A stretch of DNA of 64,000 nucleotides from Nodosilinea sp. E11. GTDB lineage: Bacteria; Cyanobacteriota; Cyanobacteriia; Phormidesmidales; Phormidesmidaceae. Shown here one piece after another: positions 1 to 8,805 of this stretch. The DNA is taken from NCBI RefSeq assembly GCF_032813545.1, contig NZ_CP136520.1:1420001-1484000 (forward strand), in the 5' to 3' direction. Every line of letters starts with the position of its first letter. Positions within the stretch are counted from its first letter, which is position 1. Position numbers and translations under genes: made by a program. Below the pieces are notes generated by a model. It worked only from the letters and a program-made list of their open reading frames with translations, was not told where the DNA came from and ran no database searches.

Positions 1-1
1 C

Positions 2-1756
2 ACCCTAGTCACCGACGAGACACCCCCCGCCCTCAGCGCCCTAGAGCTGCCGTGGCGAAAATTAGTCGCTACGGCTCAGCCTGCGGTGCAGGAATATTTG
101 GGCTGGGTAGTCAAGGCGCTGCGCGACGGCAAAATCACGACTGCCGCCGACCTAGAGGCTGACCTGGAAGGAGCCCTGCAAACCCTGGGGCAGGGGCTAT
201 TGGTAACCATTGATTGGGCCGCAGGGACAGACCAGGGGCCAACCCGCGATCGCAACGAAGATGCCTGCTACCCCGATGGCGAGTCTCGCCAGCAGCGGTT
301 AACCGGGTCAGCCATCGGCGTTGATCCGCCACCGCTGCTGTTGGTTTGCGACGGCATTGGTGGCCACGAACAGGGCAGTGTGGCCTCTCAAACCGCCATC
401 AAGCTACTCCAGCAAGAGCTAGAACCCCTGACCCAGCAGCCCCATCTACCGCCAGCGGCGATCGCCCAGCGGCTCAAGCAGGCCATTATTCTGGCCAACG
501 ATGCCATCTCAGCCCGCAATAACGACGAACAGCGATCGGCCCGAGCCCGCATGGGCACCACCGTAGTAGTGACGTTAGTGCATTTTCCCTATGTATCTAT
601 TGCCCACATTGGCGACAGCCGCGCCTATCGAATCAGCCCACACACCTGTTACCAAATTACCGTCGACGACGACGTGGCCTCTCGGGAGGCCCAGATGGGC
701 TATGCCCTCTACTCAGAAGCCGTGCAGTTACCCAGTGGCGGAGCGCTTATTCAGGCCCTAGGCATTAGCGACTCGGGCTACCTCTACCCCTCGGTACAAC
801 ACCTGCTGCTTGACGATCCTGCCCTGCTGCTGCTGTGCTCCGATGGCCTCAGCGACTACGACCGGGTTGAAGCCTTGGCCCCCCATCTGGTGGCCCCGCT
901 GACCGCCACCGCTGGCCCTCTGGGAACGGCGATCGCCGAGTTGATTCAGCAGGCCAATCGTCTAAACGGCCACGACAACGTGACCGTGGGGTTAATGCGG
1001 TTTATTCCCCAGGTAGCAACGCTACCCAGCCTGCCCGCCAGCAGCTTAAAACAGGCTCCGGTCCCTAGCCAGCTTGCAGCCACAGGGGCAGCAGGCCATG
1101 CCCCACCCCCAACGACGCGTCTAGTGGCCCCTGCCGCTGCCACCGCTCCGGCTGCAAGGCCAGGGCGAGCGGGCTTTCCGTGGGCCGCTTTTCTAGGCGG
1201 CATGGCCGTGGTGCTAGCAGCCCTAGGGGCAACGGGGTGGTTCTTAAGTCGTCGTCAGTCGTCTGCCATGGCCATCCAGCCCCTTACGACAGACTGGCCT
1301 ATCCCGGCGCTGGCCGGTCAACCCCTACCCAGCTCGGCCCTAGCTGCCACCGTCGAAATCCCCATCGGATCGTTTTGGCAAGCGACCAACGCTGGGGATG
1401 GCCGCGACCTGGATCTGCGGCAGCAGCCTGGTGAGGCGGCTGGGCTAACAGAGCCAGGGCCAACAGAGCCTCCTGCGGTAGCTATTGGTAGCATCGTCAG
1501 GGTCATCAGTCGCCAAACCACCGCAGACAATACTGACTGGGTACGGCTCCAAATCTGCTCTATTCCCTCGGGGGACTCCCTTGAACAAGCTCCCCAGGAA
1601 ACCGATCTAAGCGAGCCCTTGGCCAATAACCCAGATCTCAGCCAGCGCCTATCAACCCCAGGGGATGAAGGCTGGATGCAGACCCGACAGCTCTATCGGG
1701 CCACAGCATTTTTAGAGTTAGTGACTCCGACCCAAGCCGGTCGCTGTGTTCCCTAG
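2..1756 (+). CDS. PP2C-family serine/threonine phosphatase, membrane-anchored (5' end outside window)
   Basis: Predicted metal-dependent protein phosphatase removing phosphate from Ser/Thr residues. The frame is open to the window edge, and the first in-window start (GTG at 86) is internal to similar proteins I know, so the gene begins upstream. All PP2C metal-site motifs are visible: RNED (about 250-261), DGIGG (about 349-363), GDSRAYR (about 613-633), SDGLSDY (about 841-861) and HDN (about 972-980). A Pro/Ala-rich linker leads to one transmembrane segment (about 1177-1245), then a C-terminal SH3-like region (GW motif near 1669). The phosphatase would face the cytoplasm and the SH3-like tail the other side, which is inference. 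The next gene, 82 bases on, carries an FHA phosphothreonine-binding domain, suggesting a shared phospho-signalling role. Confidence 0.9.
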   Translation, partial: TLVTDETPPALSALELPWRKLVATAQPAVQEYLGWVVKALRDGKITTAADLEADLEGALQTLGQGLLVTIDWAAGTDQGPTRDRNEDACYPDGESRQQRLTGSAIGVDPPPLLLVCDGIGGHEQGSVASQTAIKLLQQELEPLTQQPHLPPAAIAQRLKQAIILANDAISARNNDEQRSARARMGTTVVVTLVHFPYVSIAHIGDSRAYRISPHTCYQITVDDDVASREAQMGYALYSEAVQLPSGGALIQALGISDSGYLYPSVQHLLLDDPALLLLCSDGLSDYDRVEALAPHLVAPLTATAGPLGTAIAELIQQANRLNGHDNVTVGLMRFIPQVATLPSLPASSLKQAPVPSQLAATGAAGHAPPPTTRLVAPAAATAPAARPGRAGFPWAAFLGGMAVVLAALGATGWFLSRRQSSAMAIQPLTTDWPIPALAGQPLPSSALAATVEIPIGSFWQATNAGDGRDLDLRQQPGEAAGLTEPGPTEPPAVAIGSIVRVISRQTTADNTDWVRLQICSIPSGDSLEQAPQETDLSEPLANNPDLSQRLSTPGDEGWMQTRQLYRATAFLELVTPTQAGRCVP

Positions 1757-1838
1757 CCGCCCGGCCTGGTCGCCGTATTTTCTGGCCCTGCCGCCGCCTC
1801 AATTTTCATGATTTGGCCCTCTTGCCTTAGGCCTGCCT

Positions 1839-3473
1839 ATGCTGTCGTCTGACGCCCTCACCCTTTGTATTGCCATCGATCGCCTTACTCAGGCCGACTC
1901 CAACCACTATGCCATCTGGGTGCTAGAAAGCCCGTTTCCCGGGGGATACGCCCACCACGATCGCATCTGGGATGATCAGATGGCGCAGATTTGGGACAGC
2001 TGGCAACAGTTCTTTTCACTGCGGGGGCTACCCCAGGTGCCCCACGTACCCTCAGCCTACGTGCCGCAGTTTCAGCTCGACGATCTGCTCGACCGGGTCG
2101 CCCCCACCGCCGAAACCGGCAGCAAAACCGGACGGCTGATGCAGGGGCTGGGGGTAAGCCTGTGGGAATGGTTGTTTGACGGCCCCATTCGCCAGACCTT
2201 AGAACGCAGCCTCGGCATCGCGATCGGCCAAAACCGCCCGCTCACACTGCGGCTAGAAGTACGGCCCCCAGAGCTCATCAGTCTGCCCTGGGAAATTATG
2301 CAGCCTCAGCCCGGTCGCCCGGCCCTGGCGATGGGGCCCCAGGTACTGTTTAGCCGCACAGCCAGCGCTGTAGACCCGCTGCCCCCCGCTGAGTTAGACA
2401 CCTCCCTGCGTATTTTGCTGGTCTTAGGACAAGACGATCCTGGAGCGACCGAGGGGGCAGGAAACGTTCTGCAGCTCCCCCAGGAAGCCGAAGCCCTGAA
2501 ACAGTTGCTAGAGCTTAGTGCCTCACGCTTGAGTTACCAGGGTGCTGGCCCAGTCGTCTGCCAGGTGCAGACGCTGCTAGAACCCGACGCCAAAACCCTG
2601 CTCAAAGCCTTAGAAACCGGATATTTCAATGTGTTCTTCTACGCGGGCCACGGGGTGCCTGCCCCCGACGGCGGCATGCTATTTTTGCGGCAGGGGGGCA
2701 GTCTGAGCGGCACCGAACTGGCCCAGGGGCTTGCCCACAACGGCATTCGGCTAGCGGTGTTTAACACCTGCTGGGGAGCTCAGCCTGACCTACAACACCA
2801 GCAGGTGATTCCCCGCAGTAGCCTAGCGGAGGTACTGTTGCACCACGGGGTGCCAGCCGTGTTGGCCATGCGTGACTCTATTGCGGACCATGAGGCCCTG
2901 AGCTTTATTCAGGTACTGGCCCGAGGGCTGGCGGAGCGGCAGCCGGTGGCCCAGGCGGTAGCGCTGGCCCGACAACATTTGCTGACGGCTTACCGGTTTA
3001 ACCATGCGGCCTGGACGCTGCCAGTGCTGTATCAGCATCCCAATTTTGAAGGACATTTGCTGCGAGAGGCGACCTTAGCGGTTACCCAACTGCCCGGTCA
3101 AGACTTAGACACGACCAATGCGGTAGTGCGCTGCCTCAACACCCCAGACCGCCTGTGGCGGCTCTACGATGGCTATTTGCGGGTAGGAAGGCTGCCTGAT
3201 AATGACCTGGTGATTGTCGAACCCTGGGTATCGCTGCAGCATGCCGAGATTTTTTGCCGCAACCAATTTGAGAACGGCGTACAGACTACCGGCTATTACC
3301 TGCGGGATATGTCGCGCTATGGGTCTTACTACTATGATGGTCGCACCTGGCACCATGTCCACCGGGCCGAAGTGCCCCTGGCCCTGGGCACAGCCATTCA
3401 GTTTGGCAGCCGGGATGGCGAATTGATGGAATTTACCCTTGAGGGTAACCCCAGGTCAGCGCCGCCGCGCTAG
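1839..3473 (+). CDS. CHAT-domain (caspase-like) protein with C-terminal FHA domain
   Basis: A 544-residue protein in two parts. Residues about 110-410 form a CHAT protease domain: an alpha/beta core (PPELISLPWE), the catalytic His in YAGHG (His271) and the catalytic Cys in FNTCWG (Cys311), both intact. Residues about 430-530 form an FHA domain with the phosphothreonine-binding signature: GR at 450-451, then Ser465 and His468. No signal peptide or membrane segment is seen, so it should be cytosolic. CHAT proteases are caspase/separase relatives, and FHA domains dock on phosphothreonine. With the PP2C gene just upstream, the simplest reading is a protease recruited or controlled by phosphorylation. 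The substrate is unknown. Confidence 0.88.
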   Translation: MLSSDALTLCIAIDRLTQADSNHYAIWVLESPFPGGYAHHDRIWDDQMAQIWDSWQQFFSLRGLPQVPHVPSAYVPQFQLDDLLDRVAPTAETGSKTGRLMQGLGVSLWEWLFDGPIRQTLERSLGIAIGQNRPLTLRLEVRPPELISLPWEIMQPQPGRPALAMGPQVLFSRTASAVDPLPPAELDTSLRILLVLGQDDPGATEGAGNVLQLPQEAEALKQLLELSASRLSYQGAGPVVCQVQTLLEPDAKTLLKALETGYFNVFFYAGHGVPAPDGGMLFLRQGGSLSGTELAQGLAHNGIRLAVFNTCWGAQPDLQHQQVIPRSSLAEVLLHHGVPAVLAMRDSIADHEALSFIQVLARGLAERQPVAQAVALARQHLLTAYRFNHAAWTLPVLYQHPNFEGHLLREATLAVTQLPGQDLDTTNAVVRCLNTPDRLWRLYDGYLRVGRLPDNDLVIVEPWVSLQHAEIFCRNQFENGVQTTGYYLRDMSRYGSYYYDGRTWHHVHRAEVPLALGTAIQFGSRDGELMEFTLEGNPRSAPPR

Positions 3474-3573
3474 CTATCGGGCAAACTTGTCTACTCTGTA
3501 CGGAATGGCTCAGCGGCCTTGTGTATTCTCTCTTGTCAGGTTTGTTACCGTCTTGTGCATCTTTGATTTTGCT

Positions 3574-4212
3574 ATGAACCAGTCCTCCCAGCCTTCCAAC
3601 CCTGCTTCTAAGTCTGCCATGGCCGCTGAACACGACTTGCTTGCCAGTATTCTTACCGCCGATGAGGCGTATCCCTGGCAACCTCTGGCCCCTGAAGCCG
3701 AAGCTTATTTGACTCACCTTGAAGCAGAGTTTGACGATTTAGGAACAGAGGACTTAACGAGTGCGATCGCCGCCGGATGGCAGATCCTGGCCGCTCAGAT
3801 GAGTGCTCAAAGGGGCGAGACAGCCATCGCTCCAGCCCAGGCTAGGACCGTGTTCAGTCAGATTCGTCAGTTTCAAGCGCGAGTGCCCAACGAACTGCTG
3901 CAAAGCCTGGCCACCACCGCCACTGCCCTAGCCCGCAGTGGCCAACCCCTCATTGACCAGCTAGTGCAATGTGCCAATGACATTCTGCCCAGCTGGGACA
4001 CCGCTGACCTAGCGGTGCTAGCCCGTCCATTGGCCTACTCGTTACGAGACGGACGCGGAGAAATTTTAGAGCTAAACCTGCGGGCAATTCCAGCCAATCC
4101 CTGGGAGACCCTGTCTGATCTAGAGCAGGCACGGCTGACGTTAGCTATTGCGTCAGTGGCGCTCAAAGCGGCCCAAGCCGACGATGACGGGGCCAAGAGC
4201 GATCGCCCTTAA
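3574..4212 (+). CDS. conserved hypothetical protein, cyanobacterial
   Basis: 212 residues, not recognised as a named family. It is mostly helical and Ala/Leu/Gln-rich, with no signal peptide, membrane segment or catalytic motif, and ends in a polar tail (DDDGAKSDRP). The frame opens earlier (TTG at 3439) but that would overlap the upstream CHAT gene, and the segment before 3574 reads like leader, so the ATG at 3574 is preferred. It follows the CHAT-FHA gene by 100 bases on the same strand and may be co-transcribed. No function is offered. Confidence 0.7.
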   Translation: MNQSSQPSNPASKSAMAAEHDLLASILTADEAYPWQPLAPEAEAYLTHLEAEFDDLGTEDLTSAIAAGWQILAAQMSAQRGETAIAPAQARTVFSQIRQFQARVPNELLQSLATTATALARSGQPLIDQLVQCANDILPSWDTADLAVLARPLAYSLRDGRGEILELNLRAIPANPWETLSDLEQARLTLAIASVALKAAQADDDGAKSDRP

Positions 4213-4330
4213 GCCCAGCAATTCGACCATCAATCCACCAAATTGTATACTTCACTACTGCAAATTTCCTCATTACGATATTGCAATGCTCCACTGACAG
4301 GTTGAGTTTCAGAGGGAATCATGAGAGTGG

Positions 4331-5524
4331 ATGCTCCTTAGCTGTGTTACTCCTATGGGATACTCCCTCACCCAGTGGCTCCGCCGCCAGCAGGCCCGCT
4401 ATCACTATCGTCAAGCGTTGACCCAGACCCGCAAGGGCAATGTAGACGCCGCTCTCAAGGCCCTGCCCCAAGCGCTTAGCCATCACCCCAACCCTGCCGA
4501 TATTCACCTTGAGTTGGGCAAGGTGTACTGGCAGGCCGGGTCTCTAGATACAGCCCTCGCCGCCTTCACCGAAGCGATCGCCCATGACCCCAGCAATGTG
4601 CGCGCCTACGGCAACCGAGGCTTGCTGCACTGCCAGCAAGGGCACGACGAGCTGGCCCTAGCCGACTGGCAACGTGCCCTCGAGCACCAGCCTGGTCACG
4701 CGCTAATTCATTACAACCGGGGCTTGCTGCACCTGCGACATCAGCACTATACTGCCGCCTTGGCCGACTTAGATGCGGCCATTGCCGCTAACCCCAACCT
4801 AGCCGAAGCCTACCTGCACCGGGGCCACCTGCACGAAACCCTAGGTGAAGCTGAGGCCGCTATCCGGGATTGGGAACTGGCCCTCTGCAATGACCTCAAC
4901 CTCGATCAAGCTCGGATCAAGTTACACCATTACCATCAGGCCAACCGCGATCGCCTGATTGCTCAACGCCTACAAGCGGGGCTAGCGCTCAAACACATCA
5001 CCGTAACCGCCCAGCAAGACGACGACAGACTGCATATCCAAGTCCATCGGCCCGTGGGGGTGGGTATCAACTACTTCACCCTGCCCGACCGGCTGCGCAC
5101 CCTGATGATTAGCTGGCAAATGGACGACATTCACAGCTTTGATCTCACCGGTCAGGTGCAAGAGCAGGATGTTGTCGAGTGGCGGGGCAGTTACAAGCTG
5201 TTTCAAGGGCAGCCTTGCCCCCCGGCTCGATGGTCTCGGGTACTGCTGACCGCCTTTCTGATTTTCCCGCCCCTAGGCATTCCGGCCTTAGCCTGCGCCA
5301 TGAACCTGCGTCAGGCCTACCAGCGGGGTGACTACCTCACCGCCCTGCGAGCTTCTAAGGCCATTCAGGGGCTGTGCCGCGCCGGGGGCATCATCTCCCT
5401 CACTCTGGTGACTATGCTCGTGGGCTACTGGGGCTATCAACGGCTTTATGGCCCTCCAGAAGCATCGGCGTCGCCCCTAGAGCTACCCGCTAAACCGCTG
5501 ACTCCGCCTGGGATCGATGACTAG
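4331..5524 (+). CDS. TPR-repeat protein with C-terminal CD225/dispanin-like membrane domain
   Basis: 397 residues in three parts. Residues about 17-210 hold at least five tetratricopeptide repeats (recurrent A.Y..RG...YTAAL.D...A....P pattern), a protein-docking scaffold. Residues about 215-298 are a beta-rich region I do not recognise. Residues about 304-372 have two hydrophobic segments around a polar loop (PPLGIPALACAMNLR, then YQRGDYLTALRASKA), which matches the CD225/dispanin (IFITM-like) pattern of PLGI.A, GDY..A...S and a second helix. The C-terminal tail is Pro-rich. ATG 4331 is used; ATG 4355 is an alternative. The last 35 bases overlap the convergent phosphoribosyltransferase gene. 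Confidence 0.82.
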   Translation: MLLSCVTPMGYSLTQWLRRQQARYHYRQALTQTRKGNVDAALKALPQALSHHPNPADIHLELGKVYWQAGSLDTALAAFTEAIAHDPSNVRAYGNRGLLHCQQGHDELALADWQRALEHQPGHALIHYNRGLLHLRHQHYTAALADLDAAIAANPNLAEAYLHRGHLHETLGEAEAAIRDWELALCNDLNLDQARIKLHHYHQANRDRLIAQRLQAGLALKHITVTAQQDDDRLHIQVHRPVGVGINYFTLPDRLRTLMISWQMDDIHSFDLTGQVQEQDVVEWRGSYKLFQGQPCPPARWSRVLLTAFLIFPPLGIPALACAMNLRQAYQRGDYLTALRASKAIQGLCRAGGIISLTLVTMLVGYWGYQRLYGPPEASASPLELPAKPLTPPGIDD

Positions 5525-6020
5525 CCACCAGATCCGCTGGGGTCATGGTTTCATAACGTTCAAAGGGCTGGTGAATCCACGGGTTATCGGGCAGGTAAAC
5601 CACATGGTAATCGGGCTTAATGATCGATTCGGCCTTGTACCACAGCACCGCCGTACGCACATCTTCGATGTAGAACCCATACTTGTGGTGCAGCCAGGCC
5701 ATCGATTTCTTCAGACTGTAGCCTGAGTCAACTAGGTCGTCGACAATCAGCACCTGGCTGCCCAGGCTCGGGGTGGTCATGCTCAGGTCGCGGGAGAAAG
5801 TAATCGACCCCCGTGTACGACCATCGGCCCCACCGTAGGAGGCAGTCGACAAAATCGCCAGGGGCACATCAAACAGGCGACAGAGGGTATCGCCAATGCG
5901 CAGCCCACCCTTGGCCAGGCAGACAATCTGGTTAAACTCCCAGCCCGACTCGTAGATTTGAATAGCCAGTTTTTCAATATCGCGGTGGTAGTCGTCCCAA
6001 CTTACATAAAAATCAGCCAT
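5490..6020 (-). CDS. phosphoribosyltransferase (hypoxanthine/xanthine-guanine type)
   Basis: A 176-residue type I PRTase that would join a nucleobase to PRPP. The PRPP loop is clear (VLIVDDLVDSGYSL), as is an upstream KGG loop (CLAKGGLRIGD). Aromatic residues near the C-terminus (LPDNPWIHQPFE) are typical of xanthine/guanine-preferring members, so purine salvage is the best guess; substrate is not proven. The start is ATG 6020, preceded by GGGAGAAGGGG. A longer frame to 6071 adds a poor leader and is rejected. Its 3' end overlaps the convergent TPR gene by 35 bases. It diverges from the transporter starting at 6238. Confidence 0.85.
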   Translation of the reverse strand: MADFYVSWDDYHRDIEKLAIQIYESGWEFNQIVCLAKGGLRIGDTLCRLFDVPLAILSTASYGGADGRTRGSITFSRDLSMTTPSLGSQVLIVDDLVDSGYSLKKSMAWLHHKYGFYIEDVRTAVLWYKAESIIKPDYHVVYLPDNPWIHQPFERYETMTPADLVASHRSQAESAV

Positions 6021-6237
6021 GCCCCTTCTCCCATGAATAGCCCCCGCCCCCAAAAACGTCCCTAAAAACAAGGCGTTGCCCTGCCCCGATTTAAGCGCAG
6101 TGGTGGAGTTTTGCCCACGGTCGCGCTACAGTTCCTAAGCTGGACTCGGTGTAGGGCAATCTGCGATGGGGAAATAATACACTGAGGACGCCCATTGAAT
6201 TGTTGATTCTGGTGGTGATCCACCAAGCAGGTTCCCT

Positions 6238-7662
6238 ATGGCTCCAAATATTTCGCCCTCGGGCACTAATTCACCTGCCCCCGATAAGTTTTCGCTCTGG
6301 GGCAAGCTGGCCTTTGGGGCCGGAGACATTGGCCCTGGCATGACCGCCAACCTGCTGGCATTTTCGTTCTTAATTTTTTTGACCACTGCTGCCGGGCTGA
6401 GCCCGGTAGCCGCCGGCTCCGTGCTGGCCATTGGGCGGATCTGGGATGCGGTAAACGATCCGTTTATTGGCTATCTCAGCGATAAAACTCGTACTCGCTG
6501 GGGTCGCCGCTACCCTTGGATTGTGCTGGGAGCCATTCCCTTTGGGGTGACTTTCTTTCTCACCTGGGTAGTACCGGGGTGGGAGAGCGATACCGCCCGG
6601 TTTTGGTACTACGTGGTGATGTCGCTGCTGTTTCAGGTGTTTTACACGGTGGTAAACCTGCCCTACACCACCCTCACCGCTGAACTCACCAAAGACTACG
6701 ACGAACGCACTGAGCTGACGGCCTTTCGGCTGGGGTCGTCGCTGTTTGGAGCGATCGCCGCCCTGGGCCTGGGTCTAGTGATCACCCAGGTAATTGCCGA
6801 CCAGCGCCAGCAGTATTTAGTTTTGGGGGGCATCTGCTCGGTGCTGGCGGTGCTGCCGCTGCTGTGGTGCGTCTGGGGCACCTATCCCTACGCGGTACAG
6901 CGCAACGCCCTCCAGCCCGCCGACACAGAGGAAGCAGCACTGCCCTTTCTGCAGCAGATCAAAGTGGTCTTTGCCAACCGGGCTTTTATGTTTGTGGTAG
7001 GCATTTACCTGTTTGCCTGGCTGGCCCTACAAATGACCGCCAGCATTATTCCCTTCTACGCTACGTTTTGGATGGGCCTAGACTCTTACTTTTTGGCGGC
7101 GCTGCTGGTACAGGGTACTGCCATTTTGATGATGGTGGTGGTCAACTATCTCAGCCGTCGCCTGGGTAAGCAGGAAGTGTTTTACATCGGCATTGGCACC
7201 TGGATTATTGCCCAGATTGCCCTGTTTTTTGTGCAGCCGGGGCAGGTGGCGGCTCTGTACCTACTGTGCATTGTGATTAGTTTTGGGGTGGCTACCGCCT
7301 ACGTGGTGCCCTGGGCTATGTTGCCCGACGTGATTGAGCTAGACGAAATTAAAACCGGCCAGCGGCGAGAGGGCATTTTCTACGCCTTTATGACCCTGCT
7401 GCAAAAGGTGGGACTGGCCCTGGGGCTGTTTTTGGTCAGTCTGGCCCTGCAATTTTCGGGTTTTGTCAGCGAGGCCACCCAGCAGCCTGACTCGGCCCTG
7501 CTGGCAATTCGCATTTTCATTGGCCCGGTACCAATGGTGCTATTGGCCATGTCGATGCTGCTCACCCGCTTTTACCCCATTACCCGCCAAATGCACGCAG
7601 AAATGCTGCTACAACTGGCTGAGCGCGATCGCCAGCAAGAGCAAGGCGGCATGGAGGGGTAG
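6238..7662 (+). CDS. GPH-family (MelB-like) glycoside/cation symporter, MFS fold
   Basis: 474 residues with about 12 hydrophobic helices, an inner-membrane secondary transporter. The N-terminal segment has GAGDIGPGM and IWDAVNDPFIGYLSDKTRTRWGRRYPW; the D..NDP...G..SD..R...GRRRP pattern is diagnostic of the glycoside-pentoside-hexuronide:cation family, with the Asp residues of the cation site. NLPYTTL..E...DYDERT later also matches. The likely cargo is a sugar or glycoside with Na+ or H+, but the substrate cannot be read from sequence. It diverges from the phosphoribosyltransferase and converges on chpX, 12 bases from its stop. Confidence 0.88.
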   Translation: MAPNISPSGTNSPAPDKFSLWGKLAFGAGDIGPGMTANLLAFSFLIFLTTAAGLSPVAAGSVLAIGRIWDAVNDPFIGYLSDKTRTRWGRRYPWIVLGAIPFGVTFFLTWVVPGWESDTARFWYYVVMSLLFQVFYTVVNLPYTTLTAELTKDYDERTELTAFRLGSSLFGAIAALGLGLVITQVIADQRQQYLVLGGICSVLAVLPLLWCVWGTYPYAVQRNALQPADTEEAALPFLQQIKVVFANRAFMFVVGIYLFAWLALQMTASIIPFYATFWMGLDSYFLAALLVQGTAILMMVVVNYLSRRLGKQEVFYIGIGTWIIAQIALFFVQPGQVAALYLLCIVISFGVATAYVVPWAMLPDVIELDEIKTGQRREGIFYAFMTLLQKVGLALGLFLVSLALQFSGFVSEATQQPDSALLAIRIFIGPVPMVLLAMSMLLTRFYPITRQMHAEMLLQLAERDRQQEQGGMEG

Positions 7663-7674
7663 ATGACTAGGGCC

Positions 7675-8805
7675 TTAAAGTTGCACCACATCTAAACGCG
7701 AGGTGGCTAACCGATCCATCCATCCGGCGAGGAAGGCGTGGTTGGCAGCTTGCTCAGCAGGGTTTTGGGTATCGGCAGGGTGAGGCATGAGGCCCTGCAA
7801 TGACGCACTGGTAACGCAGAACATCGACTTTTGAAAGCTCTGGCAAATCTTAACCCGCACATCGTCAAGGCCACGGCCACTGGCGAGATAAAACGCCGTT
7901 AGATAGTCGGGCAGGTAGTGACGCATATCCTGCATGAGCAGGGTGGGGGGAATGCCCGCACCGCCGATGGGCAGAGGATCGGCGTAGAGGGCACCGTACT
8001 CGAAGCGGCCCTGGTCGGCGGAAATTTGGTTGGCCTGGGCATTGTAGGAGACCGTTCCCAAGAAGGGCGTGCCGCGAAAGAAGACAGCCTCCACGTAGGG
8101 CACCGCGACATCCATGAGAAAGGTAAGCTCCGCAGATTTGGGCAGCAGCTCGTAGGTGGTTCCGTCGATGTTTACGGCGTAGGTAATCGGGTTAGCCGCC
8201 GCCGCCACCAGCCCCGCCTTGATAAAAGCCACCACCTCAGGAATAGTGACCACCTGCCCCGCATCGTAGGCATCGGAGAGATCGATAAACAGATCGCTCA
8301 TCACCCGCCAAAATTGGCCTAGAGCACTGTAGTAGGCGAGTTGGCGCACCTGTTCAGGAAAAAAGTCTGGGAACAGACCACCGAGCAGGCGAATGGGCGG
8401 ATTGTGTTTGGTTTTTGCGGTTACCGCCGCCTGGCACCGCTGCAAAAAGTCATCGCTATCAAGGTAGGCGTCAAACTTGCCGCCGCCGTGCCACAGCATC
8501 GTTTTCATACAGTACTCGGCGTACTCAAAGTTGATGCGATCGTGCCACCAGTGCCGCAGCAGCTGCGGCAGCGTTACCTTACCGTTGAAGTACTTGAAGA
8601 AGGGGAAGAGCACCAAAAACTGGTGGTCGGCAATATAGATCAAGTTGTCGGAATAGGCGTTGAGCACCACCCCGTAGCTCTTGAGAATGCCCACTACCTC
8701 CAGCACGTTGCTAGGGGAGTCGGGCAGCAGGGCCTCAGCATTCAACAGCCGCTGAATAAACGGCTCTTGGGGATGGGTGGCGGGGGCAGTCAGGGTGTGG
8801 GTCAT
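7675..8805 (-). CDS. chpX: CO2 hydration protein of the NDH-1MS' complex (ChpX/CupB type)
   Basis: 376 residues of the Chp/Cup family found only with specialised cyanobacterial NDH-1 complexes, where it is thought to convert CO2 to bicarbonate on the cytosolic side, driven by electron transport. Typical regions include YIADHQFLVLFPFFKYFNGK, a WWHDRINFEYAEYCMK segment and a His/Cys-containing C-terminal half. It is the last gene of ndhF4-ndhD4-chpX; its ATG overlaps the ndhD stop by four bases (ATGA), implying translational coupling. The choice of ChpX (constitutive) over ChpY rests on synteny with the ccm operon, as I recall for Nostoc/Anabaena, and on the absence of a cupS-like gene. Family call firm; subtype inferred. 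Confidence 0.85.
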   Translation of the reverse strand: MTHTLTAPATHPQEPFIQRLLNAEALLPDSPSNVLEVVGILKSYGVVLNAYSDNLIYIADHQFLVLFPFFKYFNGKVTLPQLLRHWWHDRINFEYAEYCMKTMLWHGGGKFDAYLDSDDFLQRCQAAVTAKTKHNPPIRLLGGLFPDFFPEQVRQLAYYSALGQFWRVMSDLFIDLSDAYDAGQVVTIPEVVAFIKAGLVAAAANPITYAVNIDGTTYELLPKSAELTFLMDVAVPYVEAVFFRGTPFLGTVSYNAQANQISADQGRFEYGALYADPLPIGGAGIPPTLLMQDMRHYLPDYLTAFYLASGRGLDDVRVKICQSFQKSMFCVTSASLQGLMPHPADTQNPAEQAANHAFLAGWMDRLATSRLDVVQL

